Assembly (NCBI RefSeq): GCF_031846515.1
Contig: NZ_JAVRHO010000004.1
Location: 1-64,000 of the forward strand
DNA length: 64,000 nt
Source: Autumnicola lenta
GTDB taxonomy: Bacteria; Bacteroidota; Bacteroidia; Flavobacteriales; Flavobacteriaceae
Direction of reading: 5' to 3'
Part shown: positions 9,160 through 17,180 of the stretch, one piece after another
Layout of the letters: every line of letters starts with the position of its first letter
Numbering within the stretch: position 1 is the stretch's first letter
Program-made: the position numbers and the translations under genes
Notes under the pieces: generated by a model
The model's database searches: none
Seen by the model: the letters and a program-made list of their open reading frames with translations, nothing else
What the model was told of the DNA's origin: nothing

Positions 9160-9167
9160 TAAATTTG
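9160..9167 (+). promoter_or_regulatory. Possible -7 element of rnhB
   Basis: TAAATTTG fits TAnnTTTG and lies 32 bases before the rnhB start. The expected -33 position reads CTG instead of TTG, so the match is only partial. Confidence 0.35.
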
Positions 9168-9199
9168 GCATCGAAAACGTTAGCGCATAATTCTTAAAT

Positions 9200-9802
9200 A
9201 TGCTTAAAAAATTTAAATCTTCTTTTAGTGTAGCAGGAACAGATGAAGCAGGCCGCGGATGTCTTGCCGGACCGGTCACTGCTGCTGCTGTTTTACTACC
9301 TCGCAATTTCCGGCATGTACTTTTAAATGATTCAAAAAAAACAAGCCTTAAAAATCGCAATATTCTAAAAAATGAGATTGAGAGGCGAGCCGTGTGTTTC
9401 GGTGTATCACATGTTTTTATGGACGAAATTGATGAAATTAATATCTTAAATGCTTCCATTCTTGCCATGCACCGGGCGATCGAAAAACTATCTAACTGTC
9501 CCGAACATATTTTAGTAGATGGAAACCGATTTAAGCCTTATAAAAACGTTTCTCATGACTGTATTATTAAAGGAGATGGCAAATATCTATGTATTGCAGC
9601 GGCTTCAATTCTTGCAAAAACGCATCGCGATGCCTATATGGAGAAAATTCATGAAGAATTTCCTATGTATAACTGGAAACAAAATAAAGGCTATCCAACT
9701 TTAGAACACAGGGCAGCAATAAGAGAATTCGGCATCACAAAGTACCATAGAAAAAGCTTTAGACTTTTACCGGAGCAACTGGAACTGACGTTTGACTCAT
9801 AA
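9200..9802 (+). CDS. rnhB: Ribonuclease HII
   Basis: A 200-residue enzyme that cuts the RNA strand of RNA/DNA hybrids, including single ribonucleotides in DNA. The family signature AGTDEAGRGCLAGPV is at residues 13-27 and supplies the first acidic pair. HILVDG near residue 110 gives the next aspartate, and AAASILAKTHRDAYM follows. The end of the fold (GYPTLEHRAAIREFG) is complete, so the gene is intact and of usual length. Divergent from susC; a lipoprotein gene follows after 19 bases, probably co-transcribed. Confidence 0.96.
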   Translation: MLKKFKSSFSVAGTDEAGRGCLAGPVTAAAVLLPRNFRHVLLNDSKKTSLKNRNILKNEIERRAVCFGVSHVFMDEIDEINILNASILAMHRAIEKLSNCPEHILVDGNRFKPYKNVSHDCIIKGDGKYLCIAAASILAKTHRDAYMEKIHEEFPMYNWKQNKGYPTLEHRAAIREFGITKYHRKSFRLLPEQLELTFDS

Positions 9803-9821
9803 ACTTTGAACCTATATATCG

Positions 9822-12275
9822 ATGAAGAGACTTGTATTCTTCTTTTTTCAACTCTTATTATTTACCGCATGCTCAAATGATGCGGAAGAAAAGCTTCCTA
9901 TCGAAAATTTTATTCAGGAGGATGCTTCTGTAATAATTCACTCACCCGATTTAAAAGAATTTTTGGCGCAGGTCTCTACAAACCCTGTTCTTTCCAATAA
10001 AGCTACAAAGCTCAGGGAATTTAAGGATCAGCTGATTTTTCTAGAGTACATAGATAGTATAGGAGAAACTCTTATCAGTTATCGTGATTGGAAAAATCAA
10101 GGTCACTATTACCTGCTGGCAACCACAGGACAGCCAAAAATTAATCTGGATTCTGTCGGGAATAAGTCTTTGGAGACTATGAAGTCCGAAAATTGGCAAA
10201 TTAAGCACTATACTATAGAAGGAGTCAGCACGTATGTTTCAGAAAAAGGAGGAAATTTTCTGGCCAGCAATTCCCGACAAGTGCTGGAGCAAAGCCTTCA
10301 GGATAAGAACGGTGCTGAAAATGGCAGTTTTCAGCAGTTATTTGCTGCGACAGATCGTTCTAATACTTCAGTTTTTATAAATCATAACCTTACTGAAGGT
10401 TTTCAGCACTTTTTTGAAGTTCTTCAATTTAATACAACTCGAAAAATGGCAAATTGGAGTGCTGTAGACATAGAACTGGAAGAAAAAGCATTAAAAATAA
10501 ACGGAATTGCCATTACCGCGGAAGATTCTGCTTCAGTTTTGAATATTTTCGATGGCGCAGGAGTAAACAGGAATGAAATTGCACAGGTAACACCCTCTTC
10601 GGCTTCAGGTTTTCTCTCTTTCACCTTTAACAATGCGGAAATACTTCAGCAAAATCTGAAAAAGGTAGGGAAAGATAGTATTAATGAAGCTACAGCGCCT
10701 TTTTCTGAAGTAAATGAAATGGGTTTTATATATATGGACGGGAATTCTCTTTTTATACTGAAGTCCCTTAATATTGAAGAAACCTTTCAGAAGATGCGTT
10801 CTAAGAGCAGTGCCGAAAATGACAATTATCGCGATACAGAAATCTACACCATTAATGAAAGTCCGGAATTCCGCAGAAGTTTTTCTCATTTAATTACTAT
10901 TGAAGATCCAAAACACTTTATAAGGCTGAATAACTTCCTGATTTTTGGCAATAACGTAGCTGATTTACAAAAAGTAATAGCCGATTTTCAGAATGACAAT
11001 TCTATGAGTGAAAAAGCATATTACCAGGAGGCGATGGAGAAACTTTCTTCAGAATCTTCGATGCTTCTGGTTGCAAATGGAAAGCAGTTTTTACCATTGC
11101 TCGCCAGCAGTGTTTCTGAAGAATTAAAAACTAACGTCCTTAATATAGAACTTGGAGATTATCGTATTGGCGCAATACAATTCGTCCAGGAAGACGATTT
11201 TGCTCATATTCATGGGATTTTACAAGCATCGGAACAAACACAAGTGTCCGGCGCAGCCCCTGAAGAAGTATTCTCTTTCTCCCTGGAAGCGGAACTGGCT
11301 ACCCGTCCTTTTTTCTTCAGAAATCATCTCACCAATCAGATGGATATTGCGGTGCAGGACGTGAACAATACGCTGTACCTCATCTCCAACAAGAAAAATA
11401 TTTACTGGAAGAAAACTTTAAAAAGCAGGATTACCGGAAATATTCACGAAGTAGACCTCTTCAAAAATGGCAAATTTCAGCTTGCATTCAGCACACAAAA
11501 TTCTGTGCAGGTTCTGGACAGGAATGGGAACACGGTGAAACCTTTCCCTCTTCAGTTTAATGATGCTATTACCCAGCCGCTTTCGGTTTTTGATTACGAC
11601 AAAAATAGAAAATATCGATTTTTGGTAACACAGGGAGACAGAGTCTATATGTACAATGGAGACGGGAAAGCTGTTAAAGGATTTGACTTCAACAAAGCGA
11701 CTTCAGAAATAACGAATCCGCCGAAGCATATACGGATTGGCACCAAAGATTACATCCTGGTTTCTGAAGATTCGGGAAAAATAAATATCCTGAGTCGGCA
11801 GGGGAATGTACGTGTTCCGGTAACGGAAACTTTTGGTTTATCCGGAAATGAGTGGTATGAATACAACGGAAAATTCATTTCCACAAGTGATATCGGGGAG
11901 TTAATAAGTATTAGTCAGCAAGGAAATGTGCAAAAAGAAAATAAAGATCTTGCCGAAAATCACTATTTAAATGCAACTCCCAAGACTTTAGTAACGCTTT
12001 CGGATAATATTTTGACAATAGAAGGACAAAAAGTAGAGCTTAATTTTGGACTATATACAGAACCTCAGATTTTCTATGTTAATAACCGGGTTTTAATTGC
12101 GGTGACAGATACGCAGGCAAAACGAGTATATGTCTTTAATTCTAACGCTGAACTTTTAGAAGGTTTTCCGGTTTACGGCACTTCTCAAATTGATCTTAAT
12201 AATGCAGACCTCGATAGAAACCTGGAATTTGTGGTGCAGGGAGATGATAGTACGCTGTTATACTATAAATTTTGA
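9822..12275 (+). CDS. Large lipoprotein with beta-propeller-like C-terminus, function unknown
   Basis: An 817-residue protein with a lipoprotein signal (Cys17 in FTACSND). The first half (about 20-480) resembles proteins with a DUF3352-like fold: repeated segments of the type LEFLAQVSTNP and VLEQSLQDK, and no catalytic motif. The second half (about 490-817) has repeating beta blocks such as VQVLDRNGNTVKPFPLQF, VYMYNGDGKAVKGFDF and VYVFNSNAELLEGFPVYG, which suggest a propeller with PQQ- or FG-GAP-like blades. Flavobacteria often carry a gene of this type after rnhB. It is probably anchored at the envelope; I do not recognise a reaction. Confidence 0.7.
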   Translation: MKRLVFFFFQLLLFTACSNDAEEKLPIENFIQEDASVIIHSPDLKEFLAQVSTNPVLSNKATKLREFKDQLIFLEYIDSIGETLISYRDWKNQGHYYLLATTGQPKINLDSVGNKSLETMKSENWQIKHYTIEGVSTYVSEKGGNFLASNSRQVLEQSLQDKNGAENGSFQQLFAATDRSNTSVFINHNLTEGFQHFFEVLQFNTTRKMANWSAVDIELEEKALKINGIAITAEDSASVLNIFDGAGVNRNEIAQVTPSSASGFLSFTFNNAEILQQNLKKVGKDSINEATAPFSEVNEMGFIYMDGNSLFILKSLNIEETFQKMRSKSSAENDNYRDTEIYTINESPEFRRSFSHLITIEDPKHFIRLNNFLIFGNNVADLQKVIADFQNDNSMSEKAYYQEAMEKLSSESSMLLVANGKQFLPLLASSVSEELKTNVLNIELGDYRIGAIQFVQEDDFAHIHGILQASEQTQVSGAAPEEVFSFSLEAELATRPFFFRNHLTNQMDIAVQDVNNTLYLISNKKNIYWKKTLKSRITGNIHEVDLFKNGKFQLAFSTQNSVQVLDRNGNTVKPFPLQFNDAITQPLSVFDYDKNRKYRFLVTQGDRVYMYNGDGKAVKGFDFNKATSEITNPPKHIRIGTKDYILVSEDSGKINILSRQGNVRVPVTETFGLSGNEWYEYNGKFISTSDIGELISISQQGNVQKENKDLAENHYLNATPKTLVTLSDNILTIEGQKVELNFGLYTEPQIFYVNNRVLIAVTDTQAKRVYVFNSNAELLEGFPVYGTSQIDLNNADLDRNLEFVVQGDDSTLLYYKF

Positions 12276-12312
12276 TCGGTGTTCTTCCGAAGAAGAGTAA
12301 AAACAATTGATT

Positions 12313-13569
12313 TTAGAATATTCTGTAACCCAGGCTCAAGGTGAAATCTTTGCTGTGGCCAACATTATATTGGCGTGTCCTGTAGGATTTACCGATGTGG
12401 TATCTACCCTCCAAACTAAAAGATTTAAATGAATATCCCACACCAAGTAAAAAGCTTGCTGAACCAGAATCCTTAAGATCAAAATTTGTATTTAAACTAG
12501 ATCCATCTATTCTTGTGGCTTTCGTTGAAGACTTTAATATCCTCCCAATTGCAAGACCACCATTGAGGAAAAAATTTGAATTTTCTTTAGAGATAATGTA
12601 ATATCTAAAAGCCAGCGGTATTTCTATAGCAGAATAATCTACTTCAAAATATCCCTCGACTCGTGCATAGCTGGCATTAGGATTGGAAGGCACAGATGCA
12701 ACAGTAAAGTAAGCTACACCTTTATCTTTAGTTTCAAATTCATAATAAGTCGGTTCAATAAAAAACGACCATTTTCTTTTAAGAAATGGAAAGAAATATT
12801 CGGCTTCCATTCCCAACCTTAGGCTTGTTTGCAATTGCCCTTCAACAGCATTACCATATTCTCTCTGGTCCATTTTTAAAGCCGAAACACCAACACCCAA
12901 TTTTAGCTTGACATTAAAAAAATCTGTATCCTTTCTTTGGGTAAAATCCTGGTAATTAGAATTGCTACATTTATTATAATTTACAAAATAGCGCACAAGT
13001 TCTCCACGCCTGTAATCCAGGTTTTTAAAAGAATTAATAGTAGCAGAAGGACACTTTACATCCTGCCATAGCTGCTGCTTATACCTGGTATTGATCCCGA
13101 CTTTATTATCTGGCGTATTGTATTTCTTATAAATAAGCTGCTCCGGATGCGATCCTTCTACTGAATAAAAAAATCGTTCCAAACCTCCTTCACGATAAAA
13201 ATAGAGATTTGCTGCCCCTTCAACAAGGCTCTGTAAAAACAACCGCTCCTCCTGAAAGTCTGGATTCCTGTCATTGCTCAATCTGGAAAAATCATTAGTG
13301 CTTCTGTCCATCCTAACATCCACTCTTTTATACTGATAATGTTCCGGCACCCCAAATTCACGTACATGATCTATGGTATGTATTTTTACTTCTCCATTTT
13401 CTGAAGTTTTATAACTCACATCCCGCGGGTTATTTATCCATACCTCATTTTTAATTAAAGCATTAATAGTATCCCCGGTGTTATTAATTACGTAGCCCTT
13501 CTGAAAGTCGTTTTGTGCATAGGTACAGAGACAAAAGAAGGTGAACAGGACAATAAGTTTATTTTTCAT
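12313..13569 (-). CDS. Outer-membrane beta-barrel protein of unknown function
   Basis: A 418-residue exported protein with signal peptide MKNKLIVLFTFFCLCTYAQ. Residues about 20-190 form the soluble N-terminal domain common in Flavobacteriia (QKGYVINNTGDTINALIKN; later FYREGGLERFFYSVEGSHPEQLIYKKY). From about 215 onward there is an OmpA/PorT-like barrel (VKLKLGVGVSALKMDQ, ...) that ends in FTLSLGYRIF, a classic terminal strand with Phe. It is convergent with the lipoprotein gene to its right end. Upstream, a perfect palindrome overlaps a TAnnTTTG element, so it is likely regulated by a dimeric DNA-binding protein. Ligand unknown. Confidence 0.7.
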   Translation of the reverse strand: MKNKLIVLFTFFCLCTYAQNDFQKGYVINNTGDTINALIKNEVWINNPRDVSYKTSENGEVKIHTIDHVREFGVPEHYQYKRVDVRMDRSTNDFSRLSNDRNPDFQEERLFLQSLVEGAANLYFYREGGLERFFYSVEGSHPEQLIYKKYNTPDNKVGINTRYKQQLWQDVKCPSATINSFKNLDYRRGELVRYFVNYNKCSNSNYQDFTQRKDTDFFNVKLKLGVGVSALKMDQREYGNAVEGQLQTSLRLGMEAEYFFPFLKRKWSFFIEPTYYEFETKDKGVAYFTVASVPSNPNASYARVEGYFEVDYSAIEIPLAFRYYIISKENSNFFLNGGLAIGRILKSSTKATRIDGSSLNTNFDLKDSGSASFLLGVGYSFKSFSLEGRYHIGKSYRTRQYNVGHSKDFTLSLGYRIF

Positions 13570-13603
13570 TTTTGTGATGTGAAGAACCCTGATGATGAAG
13601 TTC

Positions 13604-13629
13604 TTTTGTTAAATATTTTAACAAAAATA
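13604..13629 (-). promoter_or_regulatory. Perfect palindrome over a -7 element (operator candidate)
   Basis: TTTTGTTAAA-tat-TTTAACAAAA (13604-13626) is a perfect inverted repeat with 10-bp arms. On the minus strand TATTTTTG (13622-13629) fits TAnnTTTG and overlaps one arm, so a protein bound to the palindrome would cover the start of transcription of the barrel-protein gene, whose start codon is 35 bases away. The palindrome is seen; the regulator is unknown. Confidence 0.5.
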
Positions 13630-13751
13630 GAAATATTCTTTAGCTGACCTCATGGAATCTACAGAAATAAAAAAATTATATACCTGGAAGAACCTGTAAG
13701 AGATACGGCGAAAATCTGACCAGGATTATTGGAAGGTTTTCAGAATTATTT

Positions 13752-14450
13752 TCAAATTAATTCCGCCTCAAAAAGATCTGCGAAATGTTTTAATAATTTT
13801 TCCTGAACTTCTGGCAACGGAATTTCTTTTTTACCCAATTCTACGTTTAAAGAAGTAACCGCTTTATCTTTTATTCCACAGGGAACGATATTATCGAAAT
13901 AACCCAAATCGGAATTCACGTTGAGCGCCAGCCCGTGCATGGTCACCCAGCGGCTTGCCCTTACCCCCATCGCACAGATCTTCCTCGCGAAAGGCGTATT
14001 TACATCAAGCCAAACTCCTGTTTCGCCTTCACTCCTTTCGGCTTTTAGTCCGTATTCCTTCAGCGTTAGGATCACTGCTTCTTCCAACAGGCGTAAATAT
14101 TTATGAATATCGGTAAAAAAATTATCGAGATCGAGAATGGGATAAGCCACCAACTGCCCGGGGCCGTGATAAGTGATATCGCCTCCCCGGTTAATCTTAT
14201 AAAAACTGGCATTTTTCTGTTTCAGTTCTTCTTCAGAAATCAGCAAATTCGCAGCGTCACCACTTTTTCCCAAAGTATAAACGTGTGGATGCTCGACGAG
14301 CAAAAGATAATTTGTAGTTGCTTCATTTAAATTTTGCCGGCGGTTCTTTATTTTCTTGTCCAGCGTTGCTTTAAAGAGCTTTTCCTGGTACTCCCAGATT
14401 TCCTTGTAATCTTTAAGCCCGAGATTCTGAATTTCTATTTTCCTGTTCAT
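13752..14450 (-). CDS. lipB: Octanoyltransferase LipB
   Basis: A 232-residue enzyme that moves the octanoyl group from acyl carrier protein to lipoyl domains, the first step of lipoate synthesis. The motif GGDITYHGPGQLVAYPI is at about 89-105. KICAMGVRASRWVTMHGLALNVN supplies the conserved Lys and His region at about 160. The catalytic Cys lies in IVPCGIKDKAVTSL at about 190. Length is normal. It starts 4 bases after the stop of the small membrane protein gene and is probably transcribed with it. Confidence 0.96.
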   Translation of the reverse strand: MNRKIEIQNLGLKDYKEIWEYQEKLFKATLDKKIKNRRQNLNEATTNYLLLVEHPHVYTLGKSGDAANLLISEEELKQKNASFYKINRGGDITYHGPGQLVAYPILDLDNFFTDIHKYLRLLEEAVILTLKEYGLKAERSEGETGVWLDVNTPFARKICAMGVRASRWVTMHGLALNVNSDLGYFDNIVPCGIKDKAVTSLNVELGKKEIPLPEVQEKLLKHFADLFEAELI

Positions 14451-14454
14451 TTTT

Positions 14455-14613
14455 CTAGCTCTTTGGATTATTCAGAATAATTAACGCGGCAATCACACCC
14501 GGGATCCAGCCCAAAAGTGTAAGGATAAGAACAATCACTATTGAACCACAACCTTTGTCATAGACCGCCAGCGGAGGAAATAAAACCGATAAAACAACGC
14601 GCCAGATACTCAT
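14455..14613 (-). CDS. YqaE/Pmp3 family small membrane protein
   Basis: A 52-residue hydrophobic protein of the Pmp3/YqaE family, linked to membrane potential or stress in other organisms. Two membrane helices surround the signature FPPLAVYDKGCGS, and the second contains LTLLGWIPGVIAALIIL. A longer frame runs back to 14751, but its first 46 residues show no family likeness and would cross the promoter at 14634-14641, so the ATG at 14611-14613 is chosen. lipB follows after 4 bases. Confidence 0.85.
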   Translation of the reverse strand: MSIWRVVLSVLFPPLAVYDKGCGSIVIVLILTLLGWIPGVIAALIILNNPKS

Positions 14614-14633
14614 TTTACTCAAATTTTTCGGCA

Positions 14634-14641
14634 CAAAGATA
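14634..14641 (-). promoter_or_regulatory. Likely -7 element of the yqaE-lipB unit
   Basis: Minus-strand TATCTTTG fits TAnnTTTG and lies 20 bases before the chosen start codon. The -33 region (around 14661) is weak. Confidence 0.45.
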
Positions 14642-14668
14642 GAATTAAAATTTCGGCTTTCACTGGCA

Positions 14669-14699
14669 TTGGTGGATAGCCTGATTGTCATTATATTTG
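14669..14699 (+). promoter_or_regulatory. Promoter of lysS
   Basis: TTG (14669-14671), 20 bases, TATATTTG (14692-14699): close to the ideal TTG-N19-TAnnTTTG. The lysS start codon is 46 bases downstream. Confidence 0.65.
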
Positions 14700-14745
14700 C
14701 ACCTGCCAAAGGTATAAGCCGGGCGATAATTGACAAAATAACATC

Positions 14746-16443
14746 ATGCAACTATCTGAACAGGAAATTGTAAGAAGGGAAAAACTATCTGCCCTTAGAA
14801 AATCCGGAATCAATCCTTATCCAGCCGAACTTTTCCCGGTGGACCACACTACTTCTGAAATAAAGTCCGATTTTGAAGAAGGAAAAAAAGTGGTCATCGC
14901 AGGTCGGTTAATGTCGCGACGTATCCAGGGAAAAGCCTCGTTTGCGGAATTGCAGGATTCAAAAGGAAAAATTCAGGTTTATTTTAACCGCGATGAAATT
15001 TGCCCGGGTGAGGATAAAAGTAAATACAATGATGTTTACAAGAAGCTGCTCGATATTGGTGATTTTATAGGCATCGAAGGCGAACTTTTTAAAACTAAAG
15101 TTGGGGAAATGACGGTAATGGTAAAAGATTACAGCCTTTTGAGCAAATCTTTGCGCCCGCTGCCACTTCCTAAAACCGATAAAGAAGGAAATACTCATGA
15201 TGGTTTTAAAGATCCTGAACATCGTTACCGCCAGCGTTATGCCGATTTAGCGGTAAACCCACAGGTAAAAGAAATCTTTATAAAACGCACGAAATTATTT
15301 AATGCAATGCGGAATTTCTTCAACGACAAAGGTTATTTTGAAGTTGAAACTCCTATCCTCCAATCTATTCCCGGAGGTGCTGCGGCGCGGCCTTTTATCA
15401 CGCATCACAACGCACTCGATATTCCGCTTTACTTAAGAATTGCGAATGAATTGTATCTAAAGCGCCTAATTGTTGGGGGTTTTGACGGAGTTTATGAGTT
15501 TTCAAAAAACTTCAGAAATGAAGGAATGGACAGGACCCATAATCCGGAATTTACCGCAATGGAAATTTACGTAGCTTATAAAGACTACAACTGGATGATG
15601 GATTTTACCGAAAAACTTCTCGAACATTGTGCGATTGCTGTTAACGGCACAACAGAGGCAACTTTTGGAAAGCACCAGGTAGATTTTAAAGCTCCCTACA
15701 AGCGTATCACAATGATTGATGCGATAAAAGAATTTACCGGTTATGATGTTACCGGAAAATCTGAAAAAGAGCTTTTTGAAGCTGCCAAAGAAATGGGAAT
15801 AGAAGTGGATGAGACGATGGGTAAAGGAAAACTCATCGATGAGATTTTTGGTGAAAAATGTGAGGGCAATTTTATCCAGCCTACATTTATTACAGATTAT
15901 CCCAAAGAGATGAGTCCGCTTTGTAAGGAACATCGTGACAATCCGGAATTGACGGAGCGTTTCGAGCTAATGGTCTGCGGAAAAGAGATTGCAAACGCAT
16001 ATTCTGAATTAAATGATCCTATAGACCAGCGTGAGCGGTTTGAAGAACAACTGAAGCTTTCTGAAAAAGGAGATGACGAGGCAATGTTTATCGACGATGA
16101 CTTTCTTCGTGCACTGGAATACGGAATGCCTCCAACTTCGGGACTGGGAATTGGAATGGACAGGTTGATCATGTTTTTAACCAATAAACAATCCATCCAG
16201 GAAGTATTATTCTTCCCGCAAATGAAACCAGAGAAGAAAGCTCCCACCCCAAAACCGGAAGATTTTATCAAAATCGGGGTCCCGCAGGAATGGGTAGATG
16301 TGGTGATGCATGAATTTGTAAGCGTTTCCAAATTAAAGGAAAATAAGCCTACACAAGTGCACCAAAAGCTTAACGGATTAAGGAAGAAAAACAAATTGCC
16401 TATAGCCGCCCTTCAACTGGAAGATGTTGAAAAGTGGTTTTAG
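14746..16443 (+). CDS. lysS: Lysine--tRNA ligase, class II
   Basis: A 565-residue enzyme that charges tRNA-Lys. The N-terminal OB fold (about 50-150; VVIAGRLMSRRIQGKASFAELQD) binds the anticodon. Class II motif 2 is FSKNFRNEGMDRTHNPEFTAMEIY at about 250-272, and motif 3 is GLGIGMDRLIMFLT at about 466-479. Residues beyond about 500 form a C-terminal extension (EWVDVVMHEFVSVSKL) longer than in E. coli but usual in Bacteroidota. It is followed by a CTTCGACAGGCTCAG palindrome and a strong terminator. Confidence 0.98.
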   Translation: MQLSEQEIVRREKLSALRKSGINPYPAELFPVDHTTSEIKSDFEEGKKVVIAGRLMSRRIQGKASFAELQDSKGKIQVYFNRDEICPGEDKSKYNDVYKKLLDIGDFIGIEGELFKTKVGEMTVMVKDYSLLSKSLRPLPLPKTDKEGNTHDGFKDPEHRYRQRYADLAVNPQVKEIFIKRTKLFNAMRNFFNDKGYFEVETPILQSIPGGAAARPFITHHNALDIPLYLRIANELYLKRLIVGGFDGVYEFSKNFRNEGMDRTHNPEFTAMEIYVAYKDYNWMMDFTEKLLEHCAIAVNGTTEATFGKHQVDFKAPYKRITMIDAIKEFTGYDVTGKSEKELFEAAKEMGIEVDETMGKGKLIDEIFGEKCEGNFIQPTFITDYPKEMSPLCKEHRDNPELTERFELMVCGKEIANAYSELNDPIDQRERFEEQLKLSEKGDDEAMFIDDDFLRALEYGMPPTSGLGIGMDRLIMFLTNKQSIQEVLFFPQMKPEKKAPTPKPEDFIKIGVPQEWVDVVMHEFVSVSKLKENKPTQVHQKLNGLRKKNKLPIAALQLEDVEKWF

Positions 16444-16470
16444 GTGGTGCTAATTATAAACCTCAAAAGG

Positions 16471-16519
16471 CTTCGACAGGCTCAGCCCGACTAATCACGT
16501 CACACTGAGCCTGTCGAAG
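16471..16519. repeat. Dispersed palindrome CTTCGACAGGCTCAG / CTGAGCCTGTCGAAG
   Basis: Perfect 15-bp inverted repeat (16471-16485 and 16505-16519) around a 19-base centre. This exact palindrome is a widespread dispersed bacterial repeat. It lies between the lysS stop and the terminator. Confidence 0.8.
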
Positions 16520-16567
16520 TGAAGGATTCGAAAAAATTAGCTTTAGAGAAATCTGGCATAATTGTAA

Positions 16568-16612
16568 AACAGAAACCCTCTCTTCCAAAAAGAACGAGGG
16601 GGTTTCTGTTTT
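16568..16612. terminator. Bidirectional terminator between lysS and a convergent gene
   Basis: AACAGAAACCCTC pairs with GAGGGGGTTTCTGTT around a 15-base loop. The flanking A and T runs allow it to end both lysS and the gene at 16628. Confidence 0.8.
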
Positions 16613-16627
16613 AGATTAGCCGAAGCT

Positions 16628-16864
16628 TTATTTTGGGCCAAATGTATTGCTAAATTTATTTCCTATCCCACTAATGCCATCATCAGCTTTGTTACCTTCA
16701 TCCTTTTTTTCATCAGGCTCATCATTAAGGTATTTGTCTACCTGTCCAGCAATCCCGGGGGGTAATCTATCTTTGAGAAAAGATGCTACTGTTCTCACTG
16801 CAGTTTCTGCCTGTGATTCTGTAATTCCTGCTTTTTGGGCTACTAATTGCACTACTTTTTTCAT
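16628..16864 (-). CDS. Small helical protein, DUF2267-like
   Basis: A 78-residue protein without a signal peptide. Residues 1-45 (VAQKAGITESQAETAVRTVASFLKDRLPPGIAGQVDKYL) look like a short helical domain of the DUF2267 kind. Residues about 48-68 are charged and flexible (DEPDEKKDEGNKADDG). Several Bacteroidota genomes have such short proteins; the function is unknown. It is convergent with lysS and shares its terminator. Confidence 0.6.
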   Translation of the reverse strand: MKKVVQLVAQKAGITESQAETAVRTVASFLKDRLPPGIAGQVDKYLNDEPDEKKDEGNKADDGISGIGNKFSNTFGPK

Positions 16865-17091
16865 AATTTACTTTTTTATTTTACTCTTCAATTTAATCAG
16901 TAAATACCATTTTTCCCAGTCTTAAACAGAGCTTAACAAAGGATTATCACACTGTCCTTCAAAGTAGTATCAACTTCATACGGAGCAAGATCTATAGAAA
17001 CAGACGTCCTCCTTTGGAAAAATTCCAATTAAAATATCTCTGTACCCTTTCTCCAATTCATATTATTTAACTTATTTTTAAACCATTCAGG

Positions 17092-17151
17092 CTTTGACGA
17101 GTCAAAGAAACAACGGGAGATCATCTTGTTCTATCATTCAGATCTCCTGTT
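17092..17151 (+). promoter_or_regulatory. Two hairpins in the leader of the metalloprotease gene
   Basis: CTTTGAC-ga-GTCAAAG (17092-17107) is directly followed by AACGGGAGATC (17112-17122) pairing with GATCTCCTGTT (17141-17151), one G-T mismatch apart from perfect. They end 30 bases before the start codon and could be operators or leader structure. No T-run follows. Confidence 0.4.
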
Positions 17152-17180
17152 AAATAAACAAACCCTCAATTAAAAAATTC

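Noticed and set aside
12276..12312. TCTTC-cgaa-GAAGA hairpin between convergent genes
   Set aside because: Only five pairs and no T-run; too weak to call a terminator.
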